Made by a program: the position numbers and the translations under genes. This document shows positions 44,190 through 52,241 of a DNA stretch of 64,000 nt, piece after piece. The notes beneath the pieces are model-generated. The model saw nothing but the letters and a program-made list of their open reading frames with translations, ran no database searches and was not told the DNA's origin. The DNA comes from Bacteroidetes bacterium HGW-Bacteroidetes-1 (GTDB lineage: Bacteria; Bacteroidota; Bacteroidia; Bacteroidales; F082), in NCBI GenBank assembly GCA_002842755.1, contig PHDU01000007.1, positions 27,030 through 91,029 on the forward strand, given 5' to 3'. Position 1 is the first letter of the stretch, and each line of letters opens with the position of its first letter.

Positions 44190-44807
44190 TTATTCTGTAA
44201 GCAGTTCTTTTTTCAGATCGTAATAGTGAAGATTGTAAGGGTCTCTGCGGATTAACACATCGAGCGCATCGAGAGCTCTTTTAGTCTTGCCTTTTGATTT
44301 ATGCTTTTCATATGCTTCAAGATAATAAGCATCGCTTTTACATTTTATGCCAGAAGCCTTTCCCTCAAGTACAATAAATCCGCTGGCTTCAGTTTGTGTG
44401 CCTTCAACAGTAAAAAGAATGGGAATTTCAAAACGAGCATATTTTTCATCGGTACAACTATTCCATTGACCTTCAGTTGCCTTATAGAATTCCTGGAGTT
44501 TTTCATTCAAGCCATAGTGCATTGGGTTTCTCATTCTAAAGTCCCCCAGATTGTTATTGCAGTCAACCGTAAAAGAAAGGATTACCGTGCCAACAACACA
44601 AGCACTCAAAGCCTCTTTGGTGTATTCAACATTGGCAAAAAAAACACGTTCAAAAGAACCTGAACCTCCTTTAAAACGATAATCAAGCTGATGACGAATG
44701 TTTTTATTGCGGCTTTCATTGATATTAAATGAAAGTGTATCCGTCTGCGCTATTAAACTTGTGAAAACAAAAATCATTAAAAGTAACAGAGAGAATATCT
44801 TTTTCAT
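44190..44807 (-). CDS. Secreted protein with TonB-C-like domain (unknown role)
   Basis: The 205-residue protein has an N-terminal signal peptide (LLLLMIFVFTSLIA before QTDTLS) and no further membrane helix. Residues about 60-150 (LSACVVGTVILSFTVDCNNNLGDF, then EGQWNSC and FEIPILFTV) resemble the TonB C-terminal domain fold seen in Bacteroidota periplasmic proteins, but the TonB N-terminal TM anchor and Pro-rich linker are absent. A C-terminal stretch (KRALDALDVLIRRDPYNLHYYDLK) looks like one TPR helix pair. It is 38 bp downstream of obgE and 11 bp upstream of the PAP2 gene. Confidence 0.65.
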   Translation of the reverse strand: MKKIFSLLLLMIFVFTSLIAQTDTLSFNINESRNKNIRHQLDYRFKGGSGSFERVFFANVEYTKEALSACVVGTVILSFTVDCNNNLGDFRMRNPMHYGLNEKLQEFYKATEGQWNSCTDEKYARFEIPILFTVEGTQTEASGFIVLEGKASGIKCKSDAYYLEAYEKHKSKGKTKRALDALDVLIRRDPYNLHYYDLKKELLTE

Positions 44808-44845
44808 AATTAAATCATGATTGAATGAGTAACGAGGTAAATACT

Positions 44846-45847
44846 TTACACTTCAACTGTTGGGTTCATTTGTTGCCATAACAAATCCTTTAATTCTTTA
44901 ATCCCTTCACCGGTTATTGAGCTTATAAAAACATTAGGGATTTTCGGAAGGTCCGGTCTGATGCCAGCCCTCAATTCCTCATCAATTAAGTCACTTTTAC
45001 TGATGGCAAGGACTCTTGATTTATCAAGCAGCTCAGGATTATATGCTTCGAGTTCACCAAGCAAAATATTAAATTCATTTGTGATATTGTTACAATCACC
45101 AGGCACCATGAACAACAGCAATGAATTGCGTTCAATATGTCTCAAAAATCTCAATCCCAACCCTTTACCTTCGGAAGCACCTTCAATAATACCAGGTATA
45201 TCAGCCATAATAAAAGATTGATGATTGTAGTAGCTCACAATACCCAAATTAGGTGTAATGGTTGTGAACGGATAATCGCCAATTTCGGGTTTAGCTGCAG
45301 AAACTACAGATAAAAGGGTTGATTTACCTGCATTAGGGAAGCCTACAAGACCAACGTCTGCCAGAATCTTTAATTCAATGATAATCCATGCTTCTTTTTC
45401 ATCTTCTCCAGGTTGCGCATAACGTGGTGCCTGATTGGTGGGTGATTTGAAATGTACATTTCCCTGGCCTCCTCTGCCACCACTCAAAAGTACTGCCGTC
45501 TGATCCGGCTCAGTAATTTCAGCAATAAGCTCGCCAGTTTCGGAATCACGTGCAACTGTACCAAGCGGCACATCGATGAAAACATCTTTACCACCTGCCC
45601 CGGAACTTTGTTGTTTTCCACCGGATTCGCCATGTCCTGCATGTAAATGCTTGGTGTACCTGAGATGCAGCAAAGTCCACATCTGAGGATTTCCTCTTAT
45701 AATAATGTGCCCGCCCCGTCCGCCATCACCACCATCCGGGCCTCCTTTAGGGATAAATTTTTCACGCCGAAAATGTGCAGATCCTGCTCCACCCCGACCC
45801 GAGCGACAGTATATTTTAACGTAATCAACAAAGTTTGTGCTTGCCAT
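44846..45847 (-). CDS. obg: GTPase ObgE/CgtA
   Basis: ATG 45847 gives 333 residues starting [21 protein letters not shown], the glycine-rich Obg N-terminal fold (about 1-158) with [13 protein letters not shown]. The G domain has G1 [10 protein letters not shown]3 [10 protein letters not shown] and G4 SKSD; the short C-terminus lacks the OCT extension, as usual in Bacteroidota. It binds ribosomes (50S maturation) and responds to GDP/ppGpp. A longer in-frame start at 45877 precedes no clear motif and is rejected; a -7 box lies at 45865-45872. Confidence 0.97.
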   Translation of the reverse strand: MASTNFVDYVKIYCRSGRGGAGSAHFRREKFIPKGGPDGGDGGRGGHIIIRGNPQMWTLLHLRYTKHLHAGHGESGGKQQSSGAGGKDVFIDVPLGTVARDSETGELIAEITEPDQTAVLLSGGRGGQGNVHFKSPTNQAPRYAQPGEDEKEAWIIIELKILADVGLVGFPNAGKSTLLSVVSAAKPEIGDYPFTTITPNLGIVSYYNHQSFIMADIPGIIEGASEGKGLGLRFLRHIERNSLLLFMVPGDCNNITNEFNILLGELEAYNPELLDKSRVLAISKSDLIDEELRAGIRPDLPKIPNVFISSITGEGIKELKDLLWQQMNPTVEV

Positions 45848-45864
45848 AATTGCCAGTATTGTGG

Positions 45865-45872
45865 CAAAGATA
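45865..45872 (-). promoter_or_regulatory. -7 promoter box of obg
   Basis: TATCTTTG on the minus strand matches TAnnTTTG exactly, 17 bp before the obg ATG. A TTTG at 45895-45898 is 22 bp upstream of it, slightly too far for an ideal -33 element. Confidence 0.55.
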
Positions 45873-45927
45873 GTCAATCCTGTATAATCTTATTCAAAGA
45901 AAAATTAGAAGATTGTGCGTCAATGCT

Positions 45928-47109
45928 TTATAAATCATTACCACGTGCCTGACGCATGCCTTTTCGAATGGATTCCTGCAAACGACTATTCACCTCTTCT
46001 TCAGTACCTGCACCATCAATTTCAAAAAAGACACTCTGCTTTTTATAGTATTCAATGACAGGCTTCGTCTTTTTCTCATACTCTTCCAATCGGTTAAGAA
46101 TGAGTTCAGTTGAAGTGTCATAGATTCTTTTCCGATCCGTTTTACTTCGATCATTGAGGCGTTTTATTGCATCAAGTGTTGATAGTCGGAGGTTAAGCAT
46201 CAGACTCACTTTTGAATTGATACGTCTTAGTAACCCATCAAGAATATACGCCTGGACAATGGTTCGCGGGAAACCTTTGAAAATAAACCCAGAGGCAGAT
46301 GCATTCTTTTCTATTTGCCTTTCTATCAACTTAATAGCGATTTCATCAGGTACAATTTCTCCACGTTCCATAAAAGGTTTGGCTGCAAGACCCAATTCCG
46401 TATTGGCAGCTATTTCCTTACGAAGAAGTTTTCCCGTTGAGATATAAACAAGATTGTTTTTTTTAGCAAGTATTTCGCCTTGAGTACCTTTTCCCGAACC
46501 TGGTTTACCCAATACAACCACATTAAAATAGTCGTGTTTGTTGGTAGTTTCAACTGTTTTGACCAACTGTTCAAAAATACCCTCGACGCTACCAACGCCG
46601 TTGATAGGATAATAAATACCTTTTTTTCGGTAAAACTCAATTACCGGTTTGGTTTTATTTTCATATTCCTGCAATCGAACATTAATCACATCAATGTTAT
46701 CATCTGCCCGACCACTTACTTTTGCTCTTTCAAGCATGCGTGATATAAGCTGATTATCAGGAACTTCAAGGCTAAGCATACAAGTTAAGCTGCTGTTTAA
46801 TTTAAGTAATAAGCCCTCAAGGATATATGCTTGAACTACAGTTCTTGGGAAGCCGTCAAAAAGGATACCATGAGAATCGAGATTCATTATTACTCTTTTT
46901 TCAATGATCTGGACAATAATTTCATCCGGAACCAACCCGCCCTTATCTATAATTTCTTTCGCTTCCTTTCCAAGTGCAGTCTGCTTGGTGATTTCTTCTC
47001 GAAGAATATCGCCAGTTGATATGTAAGTGAGATTGTACTTTTCAAGCAATAATTTAGACTGGGTTCCCTTACCCGCACCGGGAGGACCAAAAAGAGCAAT
47101 ATTAAGCAT
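45928..47109 (-). CDS. adk: Tandem adenylate-kinase fusion (second domain degenerate)
   Basis: The 393-residue protein is two adenylate-kinase-like domains in one chain. Domain 1 (1-190) is complete: P-loop GPPGAGKGTQ (8-17), D85 in FDGFPRT, LID SGRADDN (132-138) and RLQEYENKTKPV. Domain 2 (about 194-390) has a P-loop GKPGSGKGTQ (201-210) but reads KGFPRT with K278 replacing the Mg-coordinating Asp, and its LID acids are lost (RKRIYDTS). The two share the QAYIL and EYExKTKPVIE segments, indicating internal duplication. Domain 1 should make ADP from ATP and AMP; domain 2 is likely inactive or regulatory. Normal adk length is about 190. Confidence 0.9.
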   Translation of the reverse strand: MLNIALFGPPGAGKGTQSKLLLEKYNLTYISTGDILREEITKQTALGKEAKEIIDKGGLVPDEIIVQIIEKRVIMNLDSHGILFDGFPRTVVQAYILEGLLLKLNSSLTCMLSLEVPDNQLISRMLERAKVSGRADDNIDVINVRLQEYENKTKPVIEFYRKKGIYYPINGVGSVEGIFEQLVKTVETTNKHDYFNVVVLGKPGSGKGTQGEILAKKNNLVYISTGKLLRKEIAANTELGLAAKPFMERGEIVPDEIAIKLIERQIEKNASASGFIFKGFPRTIVQAYILDGLLRRINSKVSLMLNLRLSTLDAIKRLNDRSKTDRKRIYDTSTELILNRLEEYEKKTKPVIEYYKKQSVFFEIDGAGTEEEVNSRLQESIRKGMRQARGNDL

Positions 47110-47131
47110 GGTGAAAATTTGGTTTATTTTA

Positions 47132-47671
47132 TCAGGTTTTGACTATTTTGTAGATATCAGGTAAATTACGGGCATGTTCATTATAATCCAATCCATAACC
47201 AACAATGAAATCATTAGGAATTTCGAGTCCAATGTATTCAATGGCGTAATCCTGCTGAAATGCTTTTGGCTTAAATAACATTGTAGCAATTTTTACATCT
47301 TTTGCATCAAGTTTTCTAAGTTTATCAATCGTATAGAGCATGGTCAAACCAGTATCTATAATATCTTCAACCAACACAACATTACGTCCTGCGATGGAGT
47401 GGTCAAGCCCAATAAGCTCTCTGATAACAGAAGTTGATGCAGTGCCACTATAAGAAGATAGTTTTACAAAGGATATTTCACACTCAACTTCTACACTTTT
47501 AAACAATTCAGCGGCAAACATAAATGCGCCATTAAGAACAATCAGAAACAAGGGATTTTTGCCCGCATAATCGCGATTGATATTTTCAGCAACCTTTTTT
47601 ATTGCCCTTTCGATCTGATCTTGAGGGATATAAATCTCAAACTCTTTGTCGTGCACTTTTATTCTACTCAT
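47132..47671 (-). CDS. hpt: Hypoxanthine phosphoribosyltransferase
   Basis: ATG 47671 gives 179 residues; a GTG-start extension to 47689 is less likely. The PRPP-binding motif VVLVEDIIDTGLTM is intact and the FVKLSSYSGT segment is typical of bacterial HPRT. It salvages hypoxanthine or guanine to IMP or GMP. It lies 22 bp upstream of the adenylate kinase gene on the same strand, giving a purine-salvage/nucleotide pair. Confidence 0.95.
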   Translation of the reverse strand: MSRIKVHDKEFEIYIPQDQIERAIKKVAENINRDYAGKNPLFLIVLNGAFMFAAELFKSVEVECEISFVKLSSYSGTASTSVIRELIGLDHSIAGRNVVLVEDIIDTGLTMLYTIDKLRKLDAKDVKIATMLFKPKAFQQDYAIEYIGLEIPNDFIVGYGLDYNEHARNLPDIYKIVKT

Positions 47672-47714
47672 ATATTTCGTCTTTAACACCCTTTAAAGGG
47701 TTTAAATGAACCTG

Positions 47715-47722
47715 CAAATATA
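47715..47722 (-). promoter_or_regulatory. -7 promoter box of hpt-adk
   Basis: TATATTTG on the minus strand matches TAnnTTTG exactly, 43 bp before the hpt ATG. Confidence 0.45.
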
Positions 47723-47835
47723 GGATTTCATTGTTTAATCGGAGGAGTTTGTTTTAAAAAAAAGTCAGTTGCGATTTAGATTATAAAAAGTGTCGTAGCA
47801 AAATATAACAATAGAATTGACTGTTGAAAATAAAC

Positions 47836-47892
47836 ACCATTCTTTTTGTCCACTTGAACAAAACATCTCTAAAATACCATTCTTTTTGTCCA
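47836..47892. repeat. Two 17-bp direct repeats in intergenic DNA (possible IS end remnant)
   Basis: ACCATTCTTTTTGTCCA occurs identically at 47836-47852 and 47876-47892, 40 bp apart start to start. The gap (47723-48046) otherwise holds no gene. A small perfect hairpin AAGCTC-TTTG-GAGCTT sits at 47923-47938. Multiple short terminal repeats at this spacing resemble ends of IS21-type elements; no transposase is present, so a remnant is possible but unproven. Confidence 0.4.
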
Positions 47893-48046
47893 TTACACCT
47901 GAATATTCATCTCTCCAAATTTAAGCTCTTTGGAGCTTTTAAAAAAAATATCTTCAAAGGATTAATGCAGTCAATTGATTTTTTGAGATTCAGCACTCAA
48001 AAATTATAAATCTATACAGAAACAAAATCTATGGGGTTTCTAAGAT

Positions 48047-48682
48047 TCATTCAGCAATTTTCCTGATAAGAAACAACCCATCTCGAAGTGGCAGCATCAC
48101 TTGTTCAACGTTTACATCCTCAGCAACCATCCTGTTAAAAGTTTGAATTCCTAATGTTTCACTATCATTAGCTTTTTCATCAAGCACCTTCATTCCCCAT
48201 AACACATTATCAGCCAATAAGAAACCTCCCAGTTTTAACTTTTTTATCAACATTGGATAATACAATGGATATGCGTCTTTTCCTGCATCTAAAAAAATGA
48301 GATCATATTCCTCATTGAGTGTTGGAATAATTTCTTTAGCATCTCCAATAATCAGATCAATACGGTCCATTAAACCTGACTTGAAAAAAAACTGTCGGAT
48401 CAATGGCTCAAGCTCTTCGTTGTTTTCAATGGAGGTAACGGTTCCGGTTTTCGATAGCCCTGCACACAAAGAAATAGCCGAATAACCCGTAAAAGTCCCA
48501 ATTTCAAGAATTTTATCAGGTTTGATCATATGTGTAATAAATTCAAGAAACTTACCTTGCAAAGGGCCGGAAGCCATCCGGGGATAAACAGTGCGCAGAT
48601 AAGTTTGACGGTATAATTCTTTCAGCACTTCGCTTGGAGGAGTCGAATGTCTATCAAGATATTGGCTGAGTTGCTCATTCAT
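48047..48682 (-). CDS. Class I SAM-dependent O-methyltransferase (YrrM/COMT-like)
   Basis: The 211-residue protein matches the Methyltransf_3 family: LEIGTFTGYSAISLCAGL (SAM-binding motif I), a IIGDAKEIIPTL segment, YDLIFLDAGKDAYPLYYPM (metal-binding Asp) and GGFLLADNVLWGMK. It lacks any membrane segment. Substrates in bacteria include catechols or tRNA-like targets and are not predictable here. Its ATG overlaps the stop of the upstream secreted-protein gene by 4 bp, suggesting coupled translation. Confidence 0.9.
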   Translation of the reverse strand: MNEQLSQYLDRHSTPPSEVLKELYRQTYLRTVYPRMASGPLQGKFLEFITHMIKPDKILEIGTFTGYSAISLCAGLSKTGTVTSIENNEELEPLIRQFFFKSGLMDRIDLIIGDAKEIIPTLNEEYDLIFLDAGKDAYPLYYPMLIKKLKLGGFLLADNVLWGMKVLDEKANDSETLGIQTFNRMVAEDVNVEQVMLPLRDGLFLIRKIAE

Positions 48683-49254
48683 GGCGAGTAGCTATTAAAA
48701 ATCATCTTAACTCCCGTATCTTCCTGCATAATCAGCTTTATGTTACTAACATCAAAACTCACTTCATTTCGATCAATTTCGAGTAATTGAGGATGAATAA
48801 CAATATATCCAACCTCTTCTAATCCAACACTTTCACATAACAATTCGATGCGTTGACTTTTTCCCTTCCGAATGTTGGTAAACAATGCAGGCTGCTCACG
48901 ATATAGAAAGTATTTGTTTTGGTCAAGAAGTGAAACATGCACCCAGAAATGATTCACCATTTCTGGGTGCATGTTTGTGAACTCAAAAATTAATTGAACG
49001 CTCTGCATATATTGTCCCAGATGAACCAAACGTATAGAAAACGGAAGTGTATCTATGCTTTTTTCAATTGTTTGTAGGGAATCAATTGTTTGATTCAATA
49101 CAACCTTTTTCACAGTATCATCAAAATTTTCATAAGGAGCATACACGGGATATGTTTGTGATAATACCAAAACCGGCAACATAAAAATGCTCAAAGTCAA
49201 GCAAAGTCTAAACAAATTAAGAAAAGGATGCATAAAAATAATTTGAAGTTTCAT
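48679..49254 (-). CDS. Secreted protein of unknown function
   Basis: The 191-residue product has a signal peptide (LCLTLSIFMLPVLVLS before QTYPVY). The rest looks like a single beta-rich domain (EFTNMHPEMVNHFWVHVSLLDQNKYFLYREQ). No family is recognised. It lies 19 bp downstream of the M16 protease gene and overlaps the O-methyltransferase start by 4 bp, so the three form an operon. ATG 49233 (MHPF) is an alternative start. Confidence 0.6.
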   Translation of the reverse strand: MKLQIIFMHPFLNLFRLCLTLSIFMLPVLVLSQTYPVYAPYENFDDTVKKVVLNQTIDSLQTIEKSIDTLPFSIRLVHLGQYMQSVQLIFEFTNMHPEMVNHFWVHVSLLDQNKYFLYREQPALFTNIRKGKSQRIELLCESVGLEEVGYIVIHPQLLEIDRNEVSFDVSNIKLIMQEDTGVKMIFNSYSP

Positions 49255-49273
49255 TATAATAATCTAATTCGAT

Positions 49274-50530
49274 TTAAGTATTCTTACCTTCAAAAATGAG
49301 GGTTGATAATTGAGACTGATCAAATATTTCATTAGAAACCTCAAGTAATTCTTTGGCATCAATGGCTTCAATCCGATGGATTATGGCCGCCATCGATTCT
49401 ACGTCTTCTTTTAGTAAATGGCTTCTTGCAATAGAAAGCGCCTCCTGCAGCCCTGATTCAAAACCAATAGCCAACTGCACAATAAGTTGCTGTTTCGCTC
49501 TGGCCAACTGCAAAACCCCCATATTGCTCTGGGTAAGTTTTTTGAGTTCTCTTTTTACCAGATCGATAGTTTTATTAACTGTTCCAGGGTCGGTTCCAAG
49601 ATACACACCAAACCAGCCTGTATCAGAATACGAAGTATATTGCGAATCGATGGAATAAGTAAAACCATACTTTTCACGGATATTGAGGTTAAGCCTCGAA
49701 TTAAGCCCGGGACCTCCCAAAATATTATTGAGCAAAATGAGTGCATGTTTACGGGGATGATAGAAGGGATACGCAATATTACCAATGAGACAATGGCTCA
49801 GGTAATTTGTTCGATCATGCACTTCATATTCAGGTTTATAGGCAGTAAATGGCAGGCGAGGACTTTTCTTTTGCGCAACAGGTACATCACTGTAATACTT
49901 GATTACGTACTTTTTCAATTTTTCGAATTGAATATTTCCAACCGAAGCAATGACCATCTGGTCAGTACTATAGTTGTTTTTTATGAACCGAAAAATATGA
50001 TTTCGATTGAAGTTTTTTACAGTTTCAACGCTTCCAAGAATATTGTGCCCTATCGGGTGTCCACGATAGAGAAGGTTTTCAAATTCATCAAATATTTCTT
50101 CTGAAGGATTGTCACGATAAGAATTGATTTCATCAAGAATTACATCTTTTTCTTTTTCAAGTTCCCTGAGCGGATATACTGAATTAAAAGCAATATCAGC
50201 AAAAAGATCGAGTGCCCTTTCGTAGTAAGGATTCAGAAAAGTTGCATGCAAACAAGTTTCTTCTTTCGTTGTATACGCATTGAGGTCGCATCCAACATTT
50301 TCAAGTCGGCTGATGACATGAAATGCTCTGCGTTTTTTAGTACCTTTAAAAATCATATGCTCTATCAAATGTGCAATGCCACTTTCACTCTGCAATTCAT
50401 CACGCGATCCGGTATTTACCATTAATGCAAGATGTGAAACCGCTGCAGGATTAAACCTGTGTATGATACGGATGCCGTTTTCAAGTTGAAAATACTGATA
50501 CGCTGGTTGAGGTTGTGAAGTAATCTTCAT
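49274..50530 (-). CDS. M16 family zinc metallopeptidase (pitrilysin-like)
   Basis: The 418-residue protein has the inverted zinc motif HxxEH as H54-L-I-E57-H58 with the third ligand E134 (ILDEINSYRD) about 76 residues later, as expected for the M16B family of processing proteases. A C-terminal M16_C-like domain follows (GGPGLNSRLNLNIREKYGF). Single-domain bacterial M16 proteases of this length usually work as heterodimers or pairs; only one copy is in the window. It heads an operon with the unknown secreted protein and an O-methyltransferase. Confidence 0.92.
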   Translation of the reverse strand: MKITSQPQPAYQYFQLENGIRIIHRFNPAAVSHLALMVNTGSRDELQSESGIAHLIEHMIFKGTKKRRAFHVISRLENVGCDLNAYTTKEETCLHATFLNPYYERALDLFADIAFNSVYPLRELEKEKDVILDEINSYRDNPSEEIFDEFENLLYRGHPIGHNILGSVETVKNFNRNHIFRFIKNNYSTDQMVIASVGNIQFEKLKKYVIKYYSDVPVAQKKSPRLPFTAYKPEYEVHDRTNYLSHCLIGNIAYPFYHPRKHALILLNNILGGPGLNSRLNLNIREKYGFTYSIDSQYTSYSDTGWFGVYLGTDPGTVNKTIDLVKRELKKLTQSNMGVLQLARAKQQLIVQLAIGFESGLQEALSIARSHLLKEDVESMAAIIHRIEAIDAKELLEVSNEIFDQSQLSTLIFEGKNT

Positions 50531-50658
50531 AAAATGAATAGAATATTGTCGCGGTGGAAATTATCAATTTAACTTCTGCATACAATTTTTTTGAAAAGTT
50601 TTAAATATTTGAGAGGGCAAAACTAATCAAATCATTCTCACTGCAAGTCAATTCCTTT

Positions 50659-50666
50659 TAAATTTG
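50659..50666 (+). promoter_or_regulatory. -7 promoter box of D-threonine-aldolase-like gene
   Basis: TAAATTTG matches TAnnTTTG exactly, 35 bp before the ATG at 50702. Confidence 0.45.
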
Positions 50667-50701
50667 TTTCTTCAAAGCTTTCAAAATGAAAAGATAAAAT
50701 C

Positions 50702-51793
50702 ATGTTAGAGAATATCACAAAAACGACCTTGCTGGTTGATAAAGATATCGCCATTCGGAACATTATAAAGATGAAAGACAAGGCTGAAAATGCTGGAGCT
50801 GTATTCAGACCACATTTCAAAACGCATCAATCAGGCTTGATTGGAGAATGGTACCGGAATTTAGGGATTGAAAAAATAACGGTTTCATCAGTAGCGATGG
50901 CCCAGTATTTTGCATTGCACGGCTGGCGTGATATAACGCTTGCGTTTCCAGTCAATTTACGCGAAATATCTTCTATCAACGAAATAATAAAATCTACAAA
51001 AATCAACCTTCTTATTGAGTCAATAGAAGTCGCAGATAAGCTCGAAGCAAGTCTATCCCAAAGCGTTGATGTGTTTATAAAGATTGATTGCGGTGCCCAC
51101 CGAGCCGGAATTTCAATAGATAACCCAAATGAAATACTATCATTAGCAAACCATATAAGTAAAAAAAAACATCTGCATTTATCCGGCTTCCTCACGCACG
51201 CGGGTCAAACCTACCTCACAACCAGCCCTGTCGAAATTGCAGACATTGCATCAACAACAGCACATAAACTCCAAAAGCTTAAGGTAGTTTTAAACGATCC
51301 TGAATTAGTTTTAAGCTGGGGCGACACGCCCTCTTGTTCAATGATAGAAGGACTAAAGGATTTTGATGAATGGAGACCGGGAAATTTTGTTTTCTATGAT
51401 GTGATGCAGTTCCATATCGGCTCTTGTGGACTTGACGATGTTGCAGTTGCAATGGCTTGCCCAGTTGTTGCAATGCATCAAAAAAGAAATCAATTGGTAA
51501 TTTATGGGGGAGCTATTCATTTCTCAAAAGAACACATTGTTGCGGACAACGGATTCAGATTGTTTGGATACGTAGTACCTTTGACAGATAATGGTTGGGG
51601 CCAGCCCATTTCGGGTGCATGGTTATCATCCATATCCCAGGAGCATGGTGTTGTTCAGTTGCCTCCGCACACCACTGAACTTTTCCATCCGGGAGATCTG
51701 ATTGGCATTTTACCTGTTCATTCCTGCCTAACCATCAGTGCTATGCAAGAGATGATATCCTTAAGCGGCGAATTCATTCCTTGTATGAAATGA
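50702..51793 (+). CDS. PLP-dependent D-threonine aldolase / D-serine dehydratase-like enzyme
   Basis: The 363-residue enzyme has the fold-type III alanine-racemase-like N-terminal barrel with the PLP lysine K40 in RPHFKTHQS and the conserved IKIDCGAHRAGI stretch. The C-terminal domain ends with LPVHSCLTI, supplying His and Cys metal ligands characteristic of the D-threonine aldolase/DSD1 family. It would cleave D-threonine (or related beta-hydroxy D-amino acids) to glycine and aldehyde, or dehydrate D-serine. Substrate is not resolved. Appears monocistronic. Confidence 0.87.
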   Translation: MLENITKTTLLVDKDIAIRNIIKMKDKAENAGAVFRPHFKTHQSGLIGEWYRNLGIEKITVSSVAMAQYFALHGWRDITLAFPVNLREISSINEIIKSTKINLLIESIEVADKLEASLSQSVDVFIKIDCGAHRAGISIDNPNEILSLANHISKKKHLHLSGFLTHAGQTYLTTSPVEIADIASTTAHKLQKLKVVLNDPELVLSWGDTPSCSMIEGLKDFDEWRPGNFVFYDVMQFHIGSCGLDDVAVAMACPVVAMHQKRNQLVIYGGAIHFSKEHIVADNGFRLFGYVVPLTDNGWGQPISGAWLSSISQEHGVVQLPPHTTELFHPGDLIGILPVHSCLTISAMQEMISLSGEFIPCMK

Positions 51794-51876
51794 ACTAGCT
51801 CGCTGCAAGCTGACGAGATATCAAAAAAAGGAATTTGTTTTTTATCGTCGCAAGCAGTTGAGTATTAAACACATTT

Positions 51877-51902
51877 ATCCCGATACGCTTCGCTACCGGG
51901 AT
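51877..51902. repeat. ATCCCG...CGGGAT hairpin between convergent genes
   Basis: A 6-bp perfect stem ATCCCG (51877-51882)/CGGGAT (51897-51902) with partially complementary interior lies between the D-threonine-aldolase-like and xseB stops. It resembles scattered CCCGATAnnn-type intergenic hairpins in Bacteroidota. T-tracts are weak; it may still terminate or stabilise transcripts. Confidence 0.35.
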
Positions 51903-52004
51903 TCGTTCAACATACAAATTTCAATTCACTGTGTTTTTGAAATTTGAGTTTCACGAATAAATCTGATGCAAAAAAACAATCTTCCTGTTTAGACATCAAG
52001 ATTG

Positions 52005-52238
52005 CTACAATTCAACCGTTGAATCTTCCTGAATCTCTTCATTGCCGTCCAACTCCTTGAGAATCTTCTGAACATCCAGCTCGGTTGCTTTCAGCTTTTG
52101 TTTACAAATCTGAATCAAAAGTGATGCACGTTTTACTTTTTCAGATAATACATCAACAGAAATTTCTCCGTTTTCCATCTCCGCCACGATGAGTTGAAGT
52201 TCATCGAAAGCCTCAGTATAACTAAGTTTTTCTTTCAT
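52005..52238 (-). CDS. xseB: Exodeoxyribonuclease VII small subunit
   Basis: The 77-residue protein matches XseB: LSYTEAFDELQLIVAEMENGEISVD then LSEKVKRASLLIQICKQKL. It forms multi-copy stalks on XseA for single-strand DNA exonuclease activity. It starts 3 bp after xseA stops. Confidence 0.95.
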   Translation of the reverse strand: MKEKLSYTEAFDELQLIVAEMENGEISVDVLSEKVKRASLLIQICKQKLKATELDVQKILKELDGNEEIQEDSTVEL

Positions 52239-52241
52239 ATT

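Noticed and set aside
49487..50104. Long plus-strand frame inside the M16 protease gene
   Set aside because: It is antisense to conserved M16 coding sequence and encodes no recognisable domain.
50330..50344. Third copy of the sigma-linked element (GCGTTTTTTAGTACC)
   Set aside because: It lies inside the M16 protease coding region, matches only about 15 bases loosely and lacks the 17-bp spacing.
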